Origin: Varroa destructor
Lineage: Eukaryota; Arthropoda; Arachnida; Mesostigmata; Varroidae
DNA length: 64,000 nucleotides
Assembly: GCF_002443255.2 (NCBI RefSeq)
Contig: NW_019211458.1
Coordinates: 35,334,096 to 35,398,095 of the forward strand
Direction of reading: 5' to 3'
Part shown: in pieces, positions 36,675 through 49,799 of the stretch
How the letters are laid out: each line of letters begins with the position of its first letter
How positions within the stretch are numbered: the first letter of the stretch is position 1
Position numbers and translations under genes: made by a program
The notes under the pieces: model-generated
What the model was told of the DNA's origin: nothing
Seen by the model: the letters and a program-made list of their open reading frames with translations, nothing else
The model's database searches: none

Positions 36675-38636
36675 ACGAGACAGTAAAAGTCGGAATGTAC
36701 ATACATGAGCTAGTAAAGTTATACAAATTGAAAACAACCGCCAGAGAGCGCAGTCGATAAGGCGGTGCATACGTGAAACTGATTAAGTTCAGGGGGTTTG
36801 AATTTGCCGCATCTCGTATACGATCGATAAATGAACTAAGCTGTGAAATCAAATGTGGGATTTCTGTATACGGACTGTAATGTTATTTAGTTCATTCAAT
36901 CCGAAATGAGGCTGATGAGCTTATTCATGCCTACTACAGAATACTTTTAAAAACAATGACTTCTCAGACAATTCGTCTTCTTAAAGCCGATTGTTGTCAC
37001 TTTATGAACCTCGAACTAAGGAAAAAAGGACTAGACAATATCTATAGGACTAAATTGGCTTCAAAACCATTTATCGTTTTTATATTTATTAGTGGCACTA
37101 GGAAGTTACAGTCGTTCCTACGCAACACGTAGCCATTTCCCTGTTGGTGCTTTTTCAAAAGAAAATCTGGTTTAAGTCAGGGGTTCATTCGAATAGTGTC
37201 TTCAGATTCCCTAATGGGTTCGCAATGCCAATTAAACACTTACAAAAATAATCTCTGTCATCCCAAAACCAAGATCTACAATGGAACTTACGAGAAAGGC
37301 CACGTTACCCTGAGGTTGCATCTACGGGGCACAATCCTGATGTCAGTAACTTTCTTCTATGGGAACAAAAGTAGCCTAATCATCTCTGGAGCATCACTCA
37401 CAAATACTGTTAACGACTTCGAAAAAGTATATCCATACAAAGGGCGCATCGTCTAAGCCTAATTTCTAAAGTTTCACCATATAAGCATGCAACTAGGCGA
37501 CTAAAAGATAGCTCCCAGAAAAGCGCTGCTAGAAACAACCATGCGTTCATGGCGCCCGTCCATAAAGCAGGTCCTATCGATAGATGTCAGAATCGAAGCA
37601 CCGTAAATGGGACTATGAAGACCTTTAATTTATGGGATCAGAGGTCTACACAGTGAGCACTTTGTTAGCTAATATGAGTGGATCAAATAAAGCTTGAAAA
37701 TTGATCCAGAATCCTCTCAAAAGTATTTTTTTTGAGGATCCTAAAGCCTTGATGCACAGATTATCCGCTATTTTGGAATAGAGAGTATTTGTTGACTATC
37801 GGCTCGCTTCAGTATGCACTAAAAGTTAGTTTTCTCCTGTTCCCTGCATCTTCCGCACTTTTTCGGCTTTTCCGATTGTTGGATTTTGCAGAAGTTTAAA
37901 CTATTACCATCTAAATTCACTGCAGTTTTTATAATGTAGATTGCATTTGAGCTAGATCTGAACGAGTTTCCATGTGCCACCATCCATATGCCAACTATTG
38001 GTTATACGTACACAATTAATTTAACAGCTTTACGCAGAGTTACGAACGGATTTTTTTAAATTAACTTATCATTTATTTGAGGCGAGAATAAAAGAAAAGC
38101 AAATGGTAGCCGCACTGAGTAAAAAGTTCGCCAATCGCGGAATTGTTCTTTCGGAATACTAAAAACAAAATAACAGAATTGCAACTTTTAGTGAAATCGA
38201 TACGTATAATGAATAGCATTAAATTTTAGAGAAAATTACTGCCAACCCTTCGAAAAAGCTATTTTCTCATGGAATCTTCACAGTGTTTTTGTGGGATGTT
38301 TTTGGTCTTCTAAAAATGTCTTCATTTCTTACTCGTAGTTGTTGGCTTCTGTTCATTTAGTAGATACGAATCACCGTAGCCGCTCCCTGCTGGTTCTAAA
38401 TTGAGTTTACGTTTCACAACCCACTTAGTTCGTTCAGTTCACTAGCCATACTGCAAACTTTGACTTCAGAAGGGATCCTGCCTCTATTGTATCACACATC
38501 TGCAATTACGTAGACGTGACAAACATTCACCGTCCAGCTTCGGACGGTAGATGTTTAATGCGAAAAATTAATTTCTAAATTAAATTTCTAAAATTAATTT
38601 AATAGGCCGACTAACGAAACAATGAGCAAGTGAGAA

Positions 38637-38655
38637 TTTTTTTTTTTTTTTTTTT
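38637..38655. repeat. (T)19 tract
   Basis: A poly(T) run; no retroposed body recognised beside it. Confidence 0.9.
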
Positions 38656-39708
38656 GAGTAAAAAACGAAGCCTGGGCCTTTCCGGTCATATAATTTCATG
38701 AGCCATAAGTTTGAACTTGGTGTATGTGTAAATTTAAGCTTGTTACTTAAGTTGGGGCATGCAAGTATAAACAAAAGTATTTTGACCCAGGCCTGTAAAA
38801 ATACTCTACTAAACACCACTTTTTGCACTCAATTTTCAATACATTCTTATTTTATACGCATCGTTGTTAGCTTGGACTTCTTTCGTCATAGCGATCTACT
38901 ATCTACGCCAGCAAGTCTTTGCGTGATTTGGCGGTTATCTAACTAAAGAGGCTACGAGACAAAGTATATTAAGCAATCAACCCGCAGGTCACTCCACTTT
39001 AGAATCAGTCAATATTTTTCGCTGTATATTGAGACACACGATATTAAAGAGCGTCTTTGTCGTATCCTGCAGGCACTTAACACACATCTGACTGTATCAT
39101 AAAGGTAAAAAAACTTCTTGCTAGAATTAACTAAAAAGTTGCCTGCAGCTCTCTGTGCTATTTCCCTGTACAGTTCGATTCTAAATCGTGTATAGACGAT
39201 ATTAAGTTTACTATCCCAAACTTGTGAAACCAAAAGATATGTTGTGGAACGGGGTTCTGCAGTTTTAGCACTCATTGCACCTCTATTCATTTGAGAGCTT
39301 GAACTCAGATAGATCAAGTTGTCCTTGTTGCTGAGTTCAACCAGTGACAGGTAAATAAACGTGGTATTAAGTAATAATCATGTTAATTAACAGAAATACT
39401 CGGGTCCTTTATAAACTATTGAACAAGAGGGAGCTTGTTGTGTCAGGTGCGCTGCATTTAGCACAATACATGTCCTGGTTTAAACCAATGCTGACCGCTA
39501 AATGAGAATATCTAATGTTTTAAAATAGGGCCCTGGCATTATTAGCTGCCACCGTATCAATCGGTTTTCAGCCGTTCTTATTGAGCGTTAATAACAAAGC
39601 CGGGTTTAAAATGGTCCACTGTTAAATATTGACTGTATTCAAAACGATATCAGGAAAAAGATACTTTGATCACAAGACGTAAACCCTAGTGGCTTCAGGC
39701 TATAAGGG

Positions 39709-39811
39709 TGCCCGTCATAGCTTCATGGATGACGAATTTGCCTGCTAATCTTTAGCACACGTTGTGGTTTTTTCTTCGAACGAAGTCCGGGTTCGAACTT
39801 CACTTTGTGTT
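39709..39811 (+). mobile_element. tRNA-derived SINE, copy B
   Basis: On the plus strand it reads ATAGCTTCATGGATGACG, then AATTTGCCTGCTAATCTTTAG, then CACGTTGTGG and the B-box GGGTTCGAACTTC, then ACTTTGTG. It aligns with copy A through the TTTGCCTGCyAATCTT core and the GTTGTGG segment. It has about 20 extra bases before the B box, including a short inverted repeat TTCGAACGAA. Confidence 0.68.
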
Positions 39812-40468
39812 GAGAGCCTATTGACGTACGACAACAACAATCGAACTTCCTTCTTCGTTTGACCCGCAGATCAGGTCAAGCAAGCACATTTCAAGGAACC
39901 GTTATGGTATATCAATTTCGAATTCGACAGTATCTTTTTTTCAGTTAGATACAATAAGTATTCCAGGCCCGGGACCACTGTTAAAATTGGAAACCCACAA
40001 ATATGTACAAAGGATATGTGTGAATATTCGATGGCCGATGAGAGTATCCTTCGCTGTCATGCCGAGTGGAAAGTAACTTGGATCGGCCCGATACCGCGTG
40101 CCCACTAAACTTGGGCACGTATGAATCTTGGGCTCCAGTCTTGAAATGGGTAGATTTGTTTGGTCAGATACATTGTTTACTGCAGTGCCTACGTGGAACT
40201 CCTTTTAGCTCGATCGTTCTTCTAGCTCGACCGTTCAAAATCTGCTAACCACTGTCTATTTTTGATTTTGGTCGCCAAATTCTCTCGATAGAGGTTCATG
40301 CTTTTATGTTTACAATTTGATTTATGACCATATGTCATCCTCACAACAATGTTTCCTTGTAACTTGTACCTGTACATAAGTGATGACGAAATCCAAAAGC
40401 CTTATTTTTATTATCATCTACTTCCGTCGTGTGTTTCGTTTATTTTTTAACCACTTCAATTCGCTCGC

Positions 40469-40770
40469 ATATATATATATATATATAATGTACAATCAAC
40501 ACTTGGATAAATTTAATTTATTATTTATTTAATTTATTTAATTAAATTTTATTTATTTATTATTTCTTTGCTCTGTCCTCTAATTTTTATTTCGTTTTTC
40601 ATTTTAATACTTTCATTCCGACAATCTATCTAATTATACCTCATTTAAATAATTATTATAACCCTATTTTACTATTATTATATATTACTAATTACTATTA
40701 TAAATTTTAATAGTTATTTATCTCAAGTGTTCATATTTATGCTACTCTCTTTTTTTTTGTAATCAGTGTT
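40469..40770. repeat. (AT)n followed by an AT-only low-complexity block
   Basis: (AT)9 at 40469-40487 is followed by about 250 bases almost without G or C, built from ATTTA and TTTAATT units. It has no coding frames. Confidence 0.88.
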
Positions 40771-42651
40771 AAACTTAAAGGTACACTATCTGTAGATGGT
40801 TAGTGATTATTTGAAGATCATCGATATATAAAGTTACATAGATAGGTTAAACAAGGCTAGTGGATAGTTGCGTAGACGGCATTGTAGCAACTGCGAGCAA
40901 ATATTAATGGATTGATGTCAACTAGTATTTCTAGTATTTCACCTCACAATCATTTGGTGTTCGATGTTAAAAACCATCAATCGGCACTTGTAAAACAGGG
41001 TACTAATAGACACCTGCAGTACACCTATCTGCAACGATTCCTTGACGGAGTAATGGCAAACATGGATATATAACATTGGTATATATCAGTTCAGTCCTAA
41101 AATTCATTCTGTATCATTATTTTGCCTGTTACACAATAACATGTGGAGTGTCCGGTCCGTACATATCCATTGCAGGCAAACAAACACAATGTCCTGATAT
41201 ATGCGCAATTTGTTTCATTTTATATTTAACGTGGGCTCCCATCAAAGCGATTGCTGCTAGCTCATGGTTTTAAAAGAAATTAACATTTAGCAGATTTTTA
41301 GTACGCTATTCCATTTGTATATCAGGCGATGGTCTCGATCGTTCAGTAACTTTAGCAGTGACGTGTAACTTTCGTGTTGTACCAACTACATCGACAAGCT
41401 TAACGAAAGGTACGTGAGTTAGCGATGCTTCTTAAGAGAACGTCGACACTAAACCTCGTTTATATATTATTTAAAGATTTTTCCCTTCCGCTATATGTGT
41501 TTGTCTATTTTGCCGGAGCGGTTTAATAACCCTATGCATAAAGTATACTAAACGTGGCTCTAAACATAGGGATTATACACCCGTAGGGAAATTTCAGTTT
41601 ATTTTTGTTCTTTTCATGTGTCTTTTGGCCCTAATTCAATCCATCCTACAGAATTATTATTAATACTTAATATAAAATAATTCAATTTAAGGCATACAGG
41701 ACAACTAAAATAATCTAAATAGGATCTAGAATTACTGACTACGTTATGTTAGTGAATAAGTTACATTAGAGGAGATCATTGAAATGGACGGTTTGATTTC
41801 GTAGGGCCGCGGCAGCCACTGGATAATGTCTGGAATAGTTCCGAAATAAAAATAACAACATCGTCGACCGATCTAGTTATGGTAACTGTAGCCGTATTGA
41901 GATATCTATCTTTATAACTAACAAGTGAAAACTGCAACCTGCCAAAATCAGCCCCCTTTGCCCGTACGCTTTTATTTTTTATAGCTTAATTAGTGTTAAA
42001 TATTTCTATTCTGTACAAATTGAAAAATATGACTTGTAACTTATACTTATTACTTGGATCACCGTTTTCCGGAGCACAAAATGGCTTATTTTCACAAAAC
42101 CGCAACGTTTACTTTGAGGGCAATACTCCGAAGTAACATTTCCAAAATAAAGTTTTTTACCTTTAGCATCAAGGACTTGTTACATTACGAGTCTAACCGG
42201 AAAGGGCTCCACTGATCTTAGCTGGGCCTTTTTTTTAATCGACCGCTAGTAACTTCAGATTAACAGATATCCACGTTTCTTTAGTTCTTTGTTTTTTGTA
42301 TTCTGGAAATAATTTTTTTGTCAATTTCGAAACTGGAACCAGCGTGATAATGTGTTTGCTAGTTACGGTTGGCATGGCAACAGCTAGACCACCTCGCCCC
42401 TACTTTGAGCGCTGCTTATCATGCACTGCCAGTTAGTTACAAAGTGCGTATCTCGGGAGACTGTTTATGCGATAAATTTGTGCTGTACAATGACTTGATC
42501 ATCTCGGGCCAGAGGTGGAGGTCGCCTGTACTTGACATTCTGATACCGTGATGTACTTCTGTTCGGGTACATCGAAAACAGAGAAAGTCTAATGCAATAC
42601 AATCCGCGCGAAAACTTTTAAGGTGGATAAAAATTTGCCGGTATGTGAGTT

Positions 42652-43011
42652 ATGCCCATCAGGTTCGAATTTTGTCACGGGGCTCTTCTGGTACGCCTGG
42701 GCAGATTTTCAACACAGCCAGTAAACGTCAGTCCTGTGAAGTCTCTAATGTACGACCCCAACCTCATCATCACAGCTTGGACCCTAGGCCTTCTAGGACC
42801 TTTGCAAAGCAGCACGGAAGAAGCATATCATACATTTCATTCTACCATTGGGAAAAACAAAGTAGTACAACTGTTGTTTCTAGCTGTGCAGGGCTACGTT
42901 TATGGGGGTGCTTGCTATAGGCATTCAAGGGAAAGTTGCCGTTCCGAAAAAAAGAAAGCTATATCAAAAGATAATCGTCTAGCAAAAAATGGCGAATTCA
43001 CCCCTATATAA
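42652..43011 (+). CDS. Doubtful 119-codon frame, unrecognised
   Basis: This is one of the longer frames in the gene-poor middle. It contains a moderately hydrophobic stretch LIITAWTLGLLGPLQSS and a basic C-terminus. A second frame of 91 codons overlaps it. A splice-acceptor-like tttcaacacag lies inside. There is no family resemblance, no strong start context and no neighbouring exon; most likely chance, possibly a transposon fragment. Confidence 0.12.
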   Translation: MPIRFEFCHGALLVRLGRFSTQPVNVSPVKSLMYDPNLIITAWTLGLLGPLQSSTEEAYHTFHSTIGKNKVVQLLFLAVQGYVYGGACYRHSRESCRSEKKKAISKDNRLAKNGEFTPI

Positions 43012-44639
43012 CCTTGAGAAGTAAAGGCACACGAATAAAGTAGAGGTTGGTGGGGCCTGAGTTAGCACGTCAGGACAACTCAGCTGGAAGGATATTGTCC
43101 TGGTTTCAAAGCAAATTAAGATGTTTTGTTTTGAATTTCATTCGACAACAAAATTAGTCTAGAAAGGCCGCTATAACGCTAGTGTAATTGCAGTATAGAT
43201 AGATCTTGCTTCGGAACTAAGTAATGGAAGTGTCTTTGTAGGTAAACACAATCAAGGAATACTTTTTTTAAAAGAGTTCTCGCATTTTGAAAGCAAGTTA
43301 TCTACCATTATTAGTCGAGAATTGATAGCTTTCACTTGTTAACATCGAATTAAACAACAATTTTCGGGTGACCGTAACAGCTTTTCCTAGTTACAGAGAT
43401 CGCTCTAGGTCTAATTTGGCCACATTTGTATAGAGGATGTAGATATAATGGCCCACAAAATCAGGATTGTCTCTTACGAGATTTTAAATCTCGTACTAAA
43501 ATAAGGATTCGTATCTTCTATTTCTTCGTAAGTTAAAGCATTCATATGGTAAAGCTTCCAGATACCTTACGGTGTGTACATGGTTCTCCAGTCGTTCGTT
43601 CGTTGTTGTACTACGACTCAATTTTTTCTTTGGTCTAAATCATGCCGATACCCTAAAAATCATTCAATAGTTTAATCACGGCTGCTTGCGATATATTTAT
43701 CATTACCATTAAAATATTTATTAAGTCTAGATTTAATATTTGGATCTTATCGACATAAATTATCTTTTTGATTTTTTTAGTAAATAAAGTTTGCCTTCAT
43801 AAGCTAATTCGCTAATGTGTAAGCGTTATTCATCTCATTATTCTTAAGCACGACATCACCTGGATCGTTAGTTCCGGAATAGTTAGCGGCACACGTCGCT
43901 ATATCGGGAATACGGGGCAAAAACTAACCCCACTACCGCTGAACCCAAACAGACCCCTTCTTGCTTATATGTTACAGCTATTTCGACCATACTGGATGAA
44001 TGTGGCACTTTTTAGAGTTCTCCCACTTCAAGTTGTTCAACTCGTGCATATTCCGGCGCAAACAGTCAATTTTGTTGGGTCTGAAACGGTCCGTTTGTAT
44101 TCCAGTCAGCAATAAATTGGTAGACTGGCCTTCTTAAAGAAGGTTCTGTGACGGAACGACTCAAGGAAGAACGGTGTGCCTTTTTTTAAGCCAGTATGTT
44201 TTGTTGTTCAGGGAGATTATAGTTTGGCATAGACAAACTTATATATACATCTGTCAATGCTTCTCAAAATCGATTTCTCTTTATTACTGAGCGAAAGTTA
44301 CTCAATCTCGCGAACTTCAACAGGCGTTTTGCCATAATAAGCAGTTAAACGCGCGTCTGCTACGGTCGCCCAGTAGGCAGCTATACTATCACGGCTCGAT
44401 AATCTTATTTCTTAAGCAACTCCGACTCAATCATGTCCAAGCTTCCTGAAGTATATGGATTTCGCCCCAAAAAGTAGGCCAGTAATCATCTAAGGCCGTT
44501 GCCCGGCTTGGTAATTTAATAGTTAACTCAAATGCATTTCCTTTGCCCTATATCGTATCTAGTGGCCTACCAATGTGTTGAATTTGAAAATTATTTATAG
44601 GATACCACCAGCCTAGTCTATGTTCTAAGATGAGCATGG

Positions 44640-44722
44640 ACACACGGTTCGTTTCGTGCGGGGAGCCAGTCGTATGTCTGATGGAGTGCCTCACAGCATT
44701 ACCGGACGTAAAACACGGAACA
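44640..44722 (+). repeat. Dispersed repeat, copy 2
   Basis: This is the partner of the repeat at 35652-35732, in the same orientation. The best-matching block is gtttcgtgcggggagccagt (44651-44670). Flanking bases show no clear similarity or target-site duplication. Confidence 0.6.
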
Positions 44723-45287
44723 TGGATACCAGCGGCCTCAAGCTTTCGGGTTTCAAAGCGGTACTGACTAATAGAATACAGACCTCACTGTTTTATATTA
44801 TATTATAGCAATATTATACAGCAATTATAGAGGAGCTCTTCGATGCCCGAAAACAACACAATTGAAGTTCGAACTTTTCGCAGTGAAAGATTAAAAAGGT
44901 CACTTAAGCGATCGGTAAGAACGAAAAATCAGCATTTGTCGGATTGCCCTATAAAAGTATATTAAGACAAACATTAATCAACATCATCTGGATCGATGCT
45001 ATTCTGAATGAATGGCATAGATTTATTCAGAATATGGAATCGTTTGTAATTGCTCTTAGTTTTTACGAACGAAGAACGGAGCGTGTGCCTTTATTGCCGA
45101 AGACAAGCTTAGTTCCTTAGGGCATGCTTGCGGGGGGACACTACGGGAGGCTATAGCTATTTATCGAAATGCAGGTAGAATGTTCATAATATCTTTGCTT
45201 TTTCCTTCGATACGGTCATTTTGAGACAATTAAACATTTTTCTGTAGAAAAAAGGGGCGGTGCTTCTCTCGACCAGATGACGGCGCA

Positions 45288-45440
45288 TCGAAAAATTGAA
45301 CTTTTCCCGCCACTGTTGTAATCCACTGTCGACATTCAAAAAATTAAACTTTTCCCGCCACTGTTGTAATCCACTGTCGACATTCAAAAAATTAAACTTT
45401 TCCCGCCACTGTTGTACTCCACTGTCGACATTCGAAAAAT
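45288..45440. repeat. 48-bp tandem repeat, about three copies
   Basis: A 48-base unit starting cttttcccgccactgttgta occurs at 45301, 45349 and 45397 with very few differences, so it is recent. Because 48 is a multiple of three, the minus strand reads an in-frame 16-residue repeat, NVDSGLQQWREKFNFL. That frame is open from about 45478 to the stop at 45184, with the only ATGs inside the repeat region. Nothing else suggests a protein. Confidence 0.9.
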
Positions 45441-47349
45441 AGTATTTGTCGTCCGTTTTAAAACATCACATACTACGTATCAGAGAGGGAAAATTTTCTA
45501 AAGTAATAAGTTAGTTTACAGGTTATCGATAGCGATGACATTTTAGACGCGATGCAAGAATCGTACATTTTTCTCATATCTTCCATTTCTTATCTTACAA
45601 AATACGAGGAAAGTTCTTATTGGCAAAAACCGTGCCATATATGCATATGTACATGGCAGGATTTCGCATGGACTACAATGATTCCAGCTCATATCAAATT
45701 TAAAGTAAGTATGGTCTAATTCAGTAAGTAACTTAGTCAAGTATCGAATGATATTATTTTATGAACTAATCAATACTGTGAGTCAGCTGTAACCAGTATA
45801 TATGTAATATGTAATAATGGTAACTTTTCAATCGTTGATATCGTTGAATCTATCGTGAATCCGTTGTCTCTAGCCACTTGAGCGGCCTTGCACCTCTTCG
45901 CCTGTCCGCTACTGTGAATCCTTAGGACAGAGCATGTACGACCGCCGTTTAATGTCCAGAAGATGTCAGTTGGCGAAATATAATTCTACCGCAGCTAAGA
46001 CTAAGTAAAATGCCATACTAGACAAAGGTACACGGCGACCGATTACTAAAACTGGTACCTTATGCCTGACGGCACGAAATTCATTACGAAGGTGTCTGTG
46101 TCACCGTGGGCATCTGGGATAGACGTACTCCGAATAGCCGTCATTGTGTATTTGAAGCACGTTTGCATGGCAAATGTCGTTGGGCCGTCAGTGTACAAAT
46201 GCAAGACTTATGAAACCGCTGCATGAAGTAAAGCTTACCATGATATGAGAATGTTTTTAAGATAGCCAGTTGCGCGCCACGTAACTTTAAACCGTCTCTC
46301 TTATTAATGTTTTGGTTTTTGAATGGTTAAAATAAAGGTAGTATCATAGGAAACATCAATTCGCAATGTGGAAGGACTTGAGCTGATATTAATATGTAAC
46401 ATTCATAGTCATATTTTAAAGGCATGTACGTTTCAAGAGGGACGCTTAAACAATATCGCCTTTCAAAGCTGTCGTGTTTGGGTTTAAAATTAAGGACCTA
46501 TTGATTGTTTTGTTTTATTAGAGTTTGTTTTCTTACGTGTAGTAAAAGAAATAATTTAATCAATGAACACTGGCATATGTGTGCCTTTTTTTTTTTAAAT
46601 GTAGGGCTAAAACTATTTACGTTTTTAACTTTGACCAAACATATTTAGCGATACGCACATTCAAACTGTATAGGCAGGATATTCGGTCGTTACGTCATGC
46701 TGTGTCAGAGCCACCCGCACAAAACCGACCAGAGGCGTATCAATCAGAATAATCAGATATTGCATTTTATCTTCATTTATATATTTTTAATTAAAATTAG
46801 TTTCAATTATAGGGAAGATTGAAGCGACTAAGTCATCAGCAGTGGCGCCAGTTTTATTAGTACCGTTCCGCCACCTTCTTTGCTTACGCTTGTGCTAGAA
46901 CCTTGGCTTCAGAATCATTCGTCGCTTTTTTGTTCAAAACCTTTTTCAGTCAATAAAAAGAACCTCACAGGGTGACAAGTACGAGTGTAGGTATAGTCAT
47001 CCGAGAGATGCGGTGAATCAGTCAACCTTTCTTAAACACTTCACCTCAGAAAACCAAGGGATTCTGTTAACCAAAACATTGGCTACTACAAAGCCTGCGA
47101 TATTTTTCCAGATGTACACAAATTCCATTTTAAAGGGCAATAAAGTCGCTCCTAATGTGGAGCGTAAATAATAATAATATTTCGCTGCGTTTTCTTGAGT
47201 ATTAGGTTTTCAAGAGCGGTATGTTAGCTTTGCCTGTGTCGATTTAGCCGCTATCAAACCCGCAGATACGCACGAAATCTAAGAAAGTTTCGAGCTTTTT
47301 TGTGCAATACCACCGTTAAGCGTTGCCTTAGACGGGTGACTCCTAGCAT

Positions 47350-47445
47350 GACACAAAATGCACAAAGCCGGCCTCCAACCTAGGCCACCTCACGTATCCC
47401 TAGGTTTAAATGCAAACATGTTACCCACTGCACCATTACGGACAG
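47350..47445 (-). mobile_element. tRNA-derived SINE, copy C
   Basis: On the minus strand it reads TCCGTAATGGTGCAGTGGGT, then AACATGTTTGCATTTAAACC, then AGGGATACGTGAGGTGGCCT and AGGTTGGAGGCCGGCTTTGT. This is the same layout as copies A and B with a decayed B box. Its downstream CTTTGTG matches copy B. Confidence 0.62.
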
Positions 47446-48169
47446 AGAGACAACGAGGCAATCAACAGGGACCATCAAATATACGAAATGACTTCGTTGG
47501 ACACATTCTAACGGTTTACAGCGTTGGCTAGGACAGGTAATGCACCAGTGATGAATTAGCTATAGACAGATGTGGTCACGAATAAAGAGGCACGTTATGC
47601 AGAGACGTTATAAAGAGGCAGAGAGGTTATGTTTGTATTTGGTGCATGCAGGAAATACTGGGGTACAGAAAGTAGTTCCGTGGTTTAAAATGTACTTTTT
47701 ACATACTAAACATACTTGAATATGCGCCAGAATAATGTGTGGGCAAACCTTTTGACGTTTGTTGCTCCTGTTCAGCCACGAAAAAGCGATTCAAATGCTC
47801 CAAAAAAACACAGGCCAAGAAAAGGAGAAACATACCCGTACGGGACAAGCAGCCGACATTTCGTTACAATTATTTTCCGATAATCCAATATGTTTGCGTA
47901 ATTAAAGATTATCCTTATCTATTTATATCTCAGACATTAGTAAAACTCTCTTTGTTTGTCCATATGTCCAAAACGATTTCTTAGAGTAGTTGAATCGGTA
48001 CCATCCAGAACAGAGCTGCGCATGAGATAGAATGGATCGGTTAAACGCTTTACGTCCGATAGAGCGTAACCTGCATTTGGACAAATTAGTCGGTTTTTTG
48101 CAATCAATGCACTTTTTTGTGGTCTTTTCTGCAGTGTTCGTTTATACGTGTCGAATCCTTATATAGAGG

Positions 48170-49640
48170 TTTATGTGGAGCGAATCGTTCTTGGTAGCAA
48201 TCGAAAGCTCCCGCCCAGTTGGAGAAAACACGATATAGTTTCTCTCAGTTTTCAGGTTGAAAATGTTCCCCGACAATCAAAAACTTTTTTCCTTGATGCC
48301 GACCTTGACAGGCTAAGTACAAATTTAATGCACCTTCGTTTTGCTGAAATTGATATTTGGGCGTGAAAAAGGTTAAAAGCCAAATGTAGTAGCTTCTTCT
48401 GTTTGGTGACGCTGGAATAAACATTTTCTACATGGCAGTCGGTGTAGGAGAGCTATTTCTTGATGTCAATCGAAAGCTCTGGATAAGCCGAATCGAACTG
48501 CAAAACATAGTCATATACCTAGGTCGGAGTCTTCGGCTCAAAAACGTTGTTTCATATGTGAAAATTCAACATGATACTTATGTAAAGGGAGTTCTTCTCG
48601 ATGTCGGTTAAGAAATCTTGATAAGCCCAATAAAGATGCAATAAATATATCAAAAATACGAGAAAAAATCGCAAAAACCTTGTTGGCCGTGTTAGATCGT
48701 CCATGTAATAATCGGGAGAGAATGCGTTTCAAGCCGTCTATTCCTGGCAAATTCCTGATAAACGTTAATTGGAAAGTTCAAGTGGAAAATGTAAACTTAA
48801 TTTCCATACAACTCCTCCTCGACTAATTTTTAGTGAAAATGCCAAAAAATCAGAATTTTTATTAATAAACAGAAACCAAAAAGATGAGAAAGCCTTGAGA
48901 TTTGGTGAAGTTTCAGAAGTACAGTCAATAATCCATCAGTTGGAATAATTATGGAATGTTTGTCATCGATTCATAAAGCAGAAAGGTAAAATGTTAATAC
49001 CTAGGTAATTTTCTGAGAATCGATACGCTAAACAAAATGTATCAGTCGAAACCAATGTACCCCCATATCATATATATCTTCATTTAAAAAAAATGCTTAA
49101 CTACTCATTACAAAAAAAAAAAAAAAAAAAAAAAAATGGAAAGACATCAGTCATGTCCACGGCGGGCAACACAAAATTGGTTTCCGCCGCCTCGTTATCT
49201 GAACTAGAGCTGGGCATTGGATAGAGCCAATTGACTTTCTCTTAGAAGAAATTTATGTTTAATTCTATAGAACTTAATGTAAATTGGGTAGATGTTTTGT
49301 TTTTCGTGCTGCTTACCCTTTTTAGGTGTTTATTTTGCACTATTCTCCTATGAGAAAGCTGTAAGAGCTAATGTAGGTTGTGTCTTGAAGGGGCTTTGAA
49401 GAGAATTTTTTCCAGTGGCAAAATGGTAGCCAAATGTTTATGTGGAGGTCTATGCAGAGTTGTTCCTTGCGCCAATTGAAAGCTCTCGATGAGCTAAATC
49501 AAAATGCTACACATATCTTTATATCGAAACCTTACCTTTCAGGTTAAAAATGTCCCTCGAACAGCGAGAGCATAACGTGACGTTCTGTGGTCGTTCCTTG
49601 ACGCTAATCGATAGATTCTGACGAGTTGAACAAAGAAGTA
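48170..49640 (+). repeat. Strongly diverged tandem repeat array (unit roughly 100-165 bp)
   Basis: A two-part module recurs. The first part is like TTCCTTGAcGcCAATCGAAA followed by gctctcGATgAGC and gAATc; the second is like TTTTCAGGTTGAAAATGTTC. First-part copies start near 48187, 48290, 48453, 48591, 49461 and 49591. Second-part copies lie near 48250 and 49537, with weaker ones near 48527. Copies differ by many substitutions and indels, so this is an old array. The stretch 48750-49440 has only weaker traces and a (A)25 tract. Confidence 0.6.
49112..49136. repeat. (A)25 tract
   Basis: A poly(A) run inside the diverged repeat region; it may be the tail of an old retroposed insertion. Confidence 0.93.
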
Positions 49641-49799
49641 TATGTCCCTATACATAAAATGGATATATGGCGGGAAATTCATTAAAGTCCTATTTAGAAG
49701 TTCGCTTCGCCCATGTGAGGGTGGGTTGAAGATGCGTTCCGATCTACATTTGTTATTTCTGTTAGACGTCAATTAGAACGTTGTGACAAAAATTTTTAA

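Larger units (their letters stand above)
36601..45287. other. Gene-poor stretch
   Basis: Apart from the (GA)n tract, the SINE at 39.7 kb, an AT-rich block, a dispersed repeat and one doubtful frame listed separately, I see only short frames without coding character. The longest small frame, 86 codons at 37196-37456, has balanced amino-acid content but no match. Confidence 0.5.

Noticed and set aside
48148..48366. 72-codon frame as a protein
   Set aside because: It coincides with units of the diverged tandem repeat, and other units do not keep the frame.
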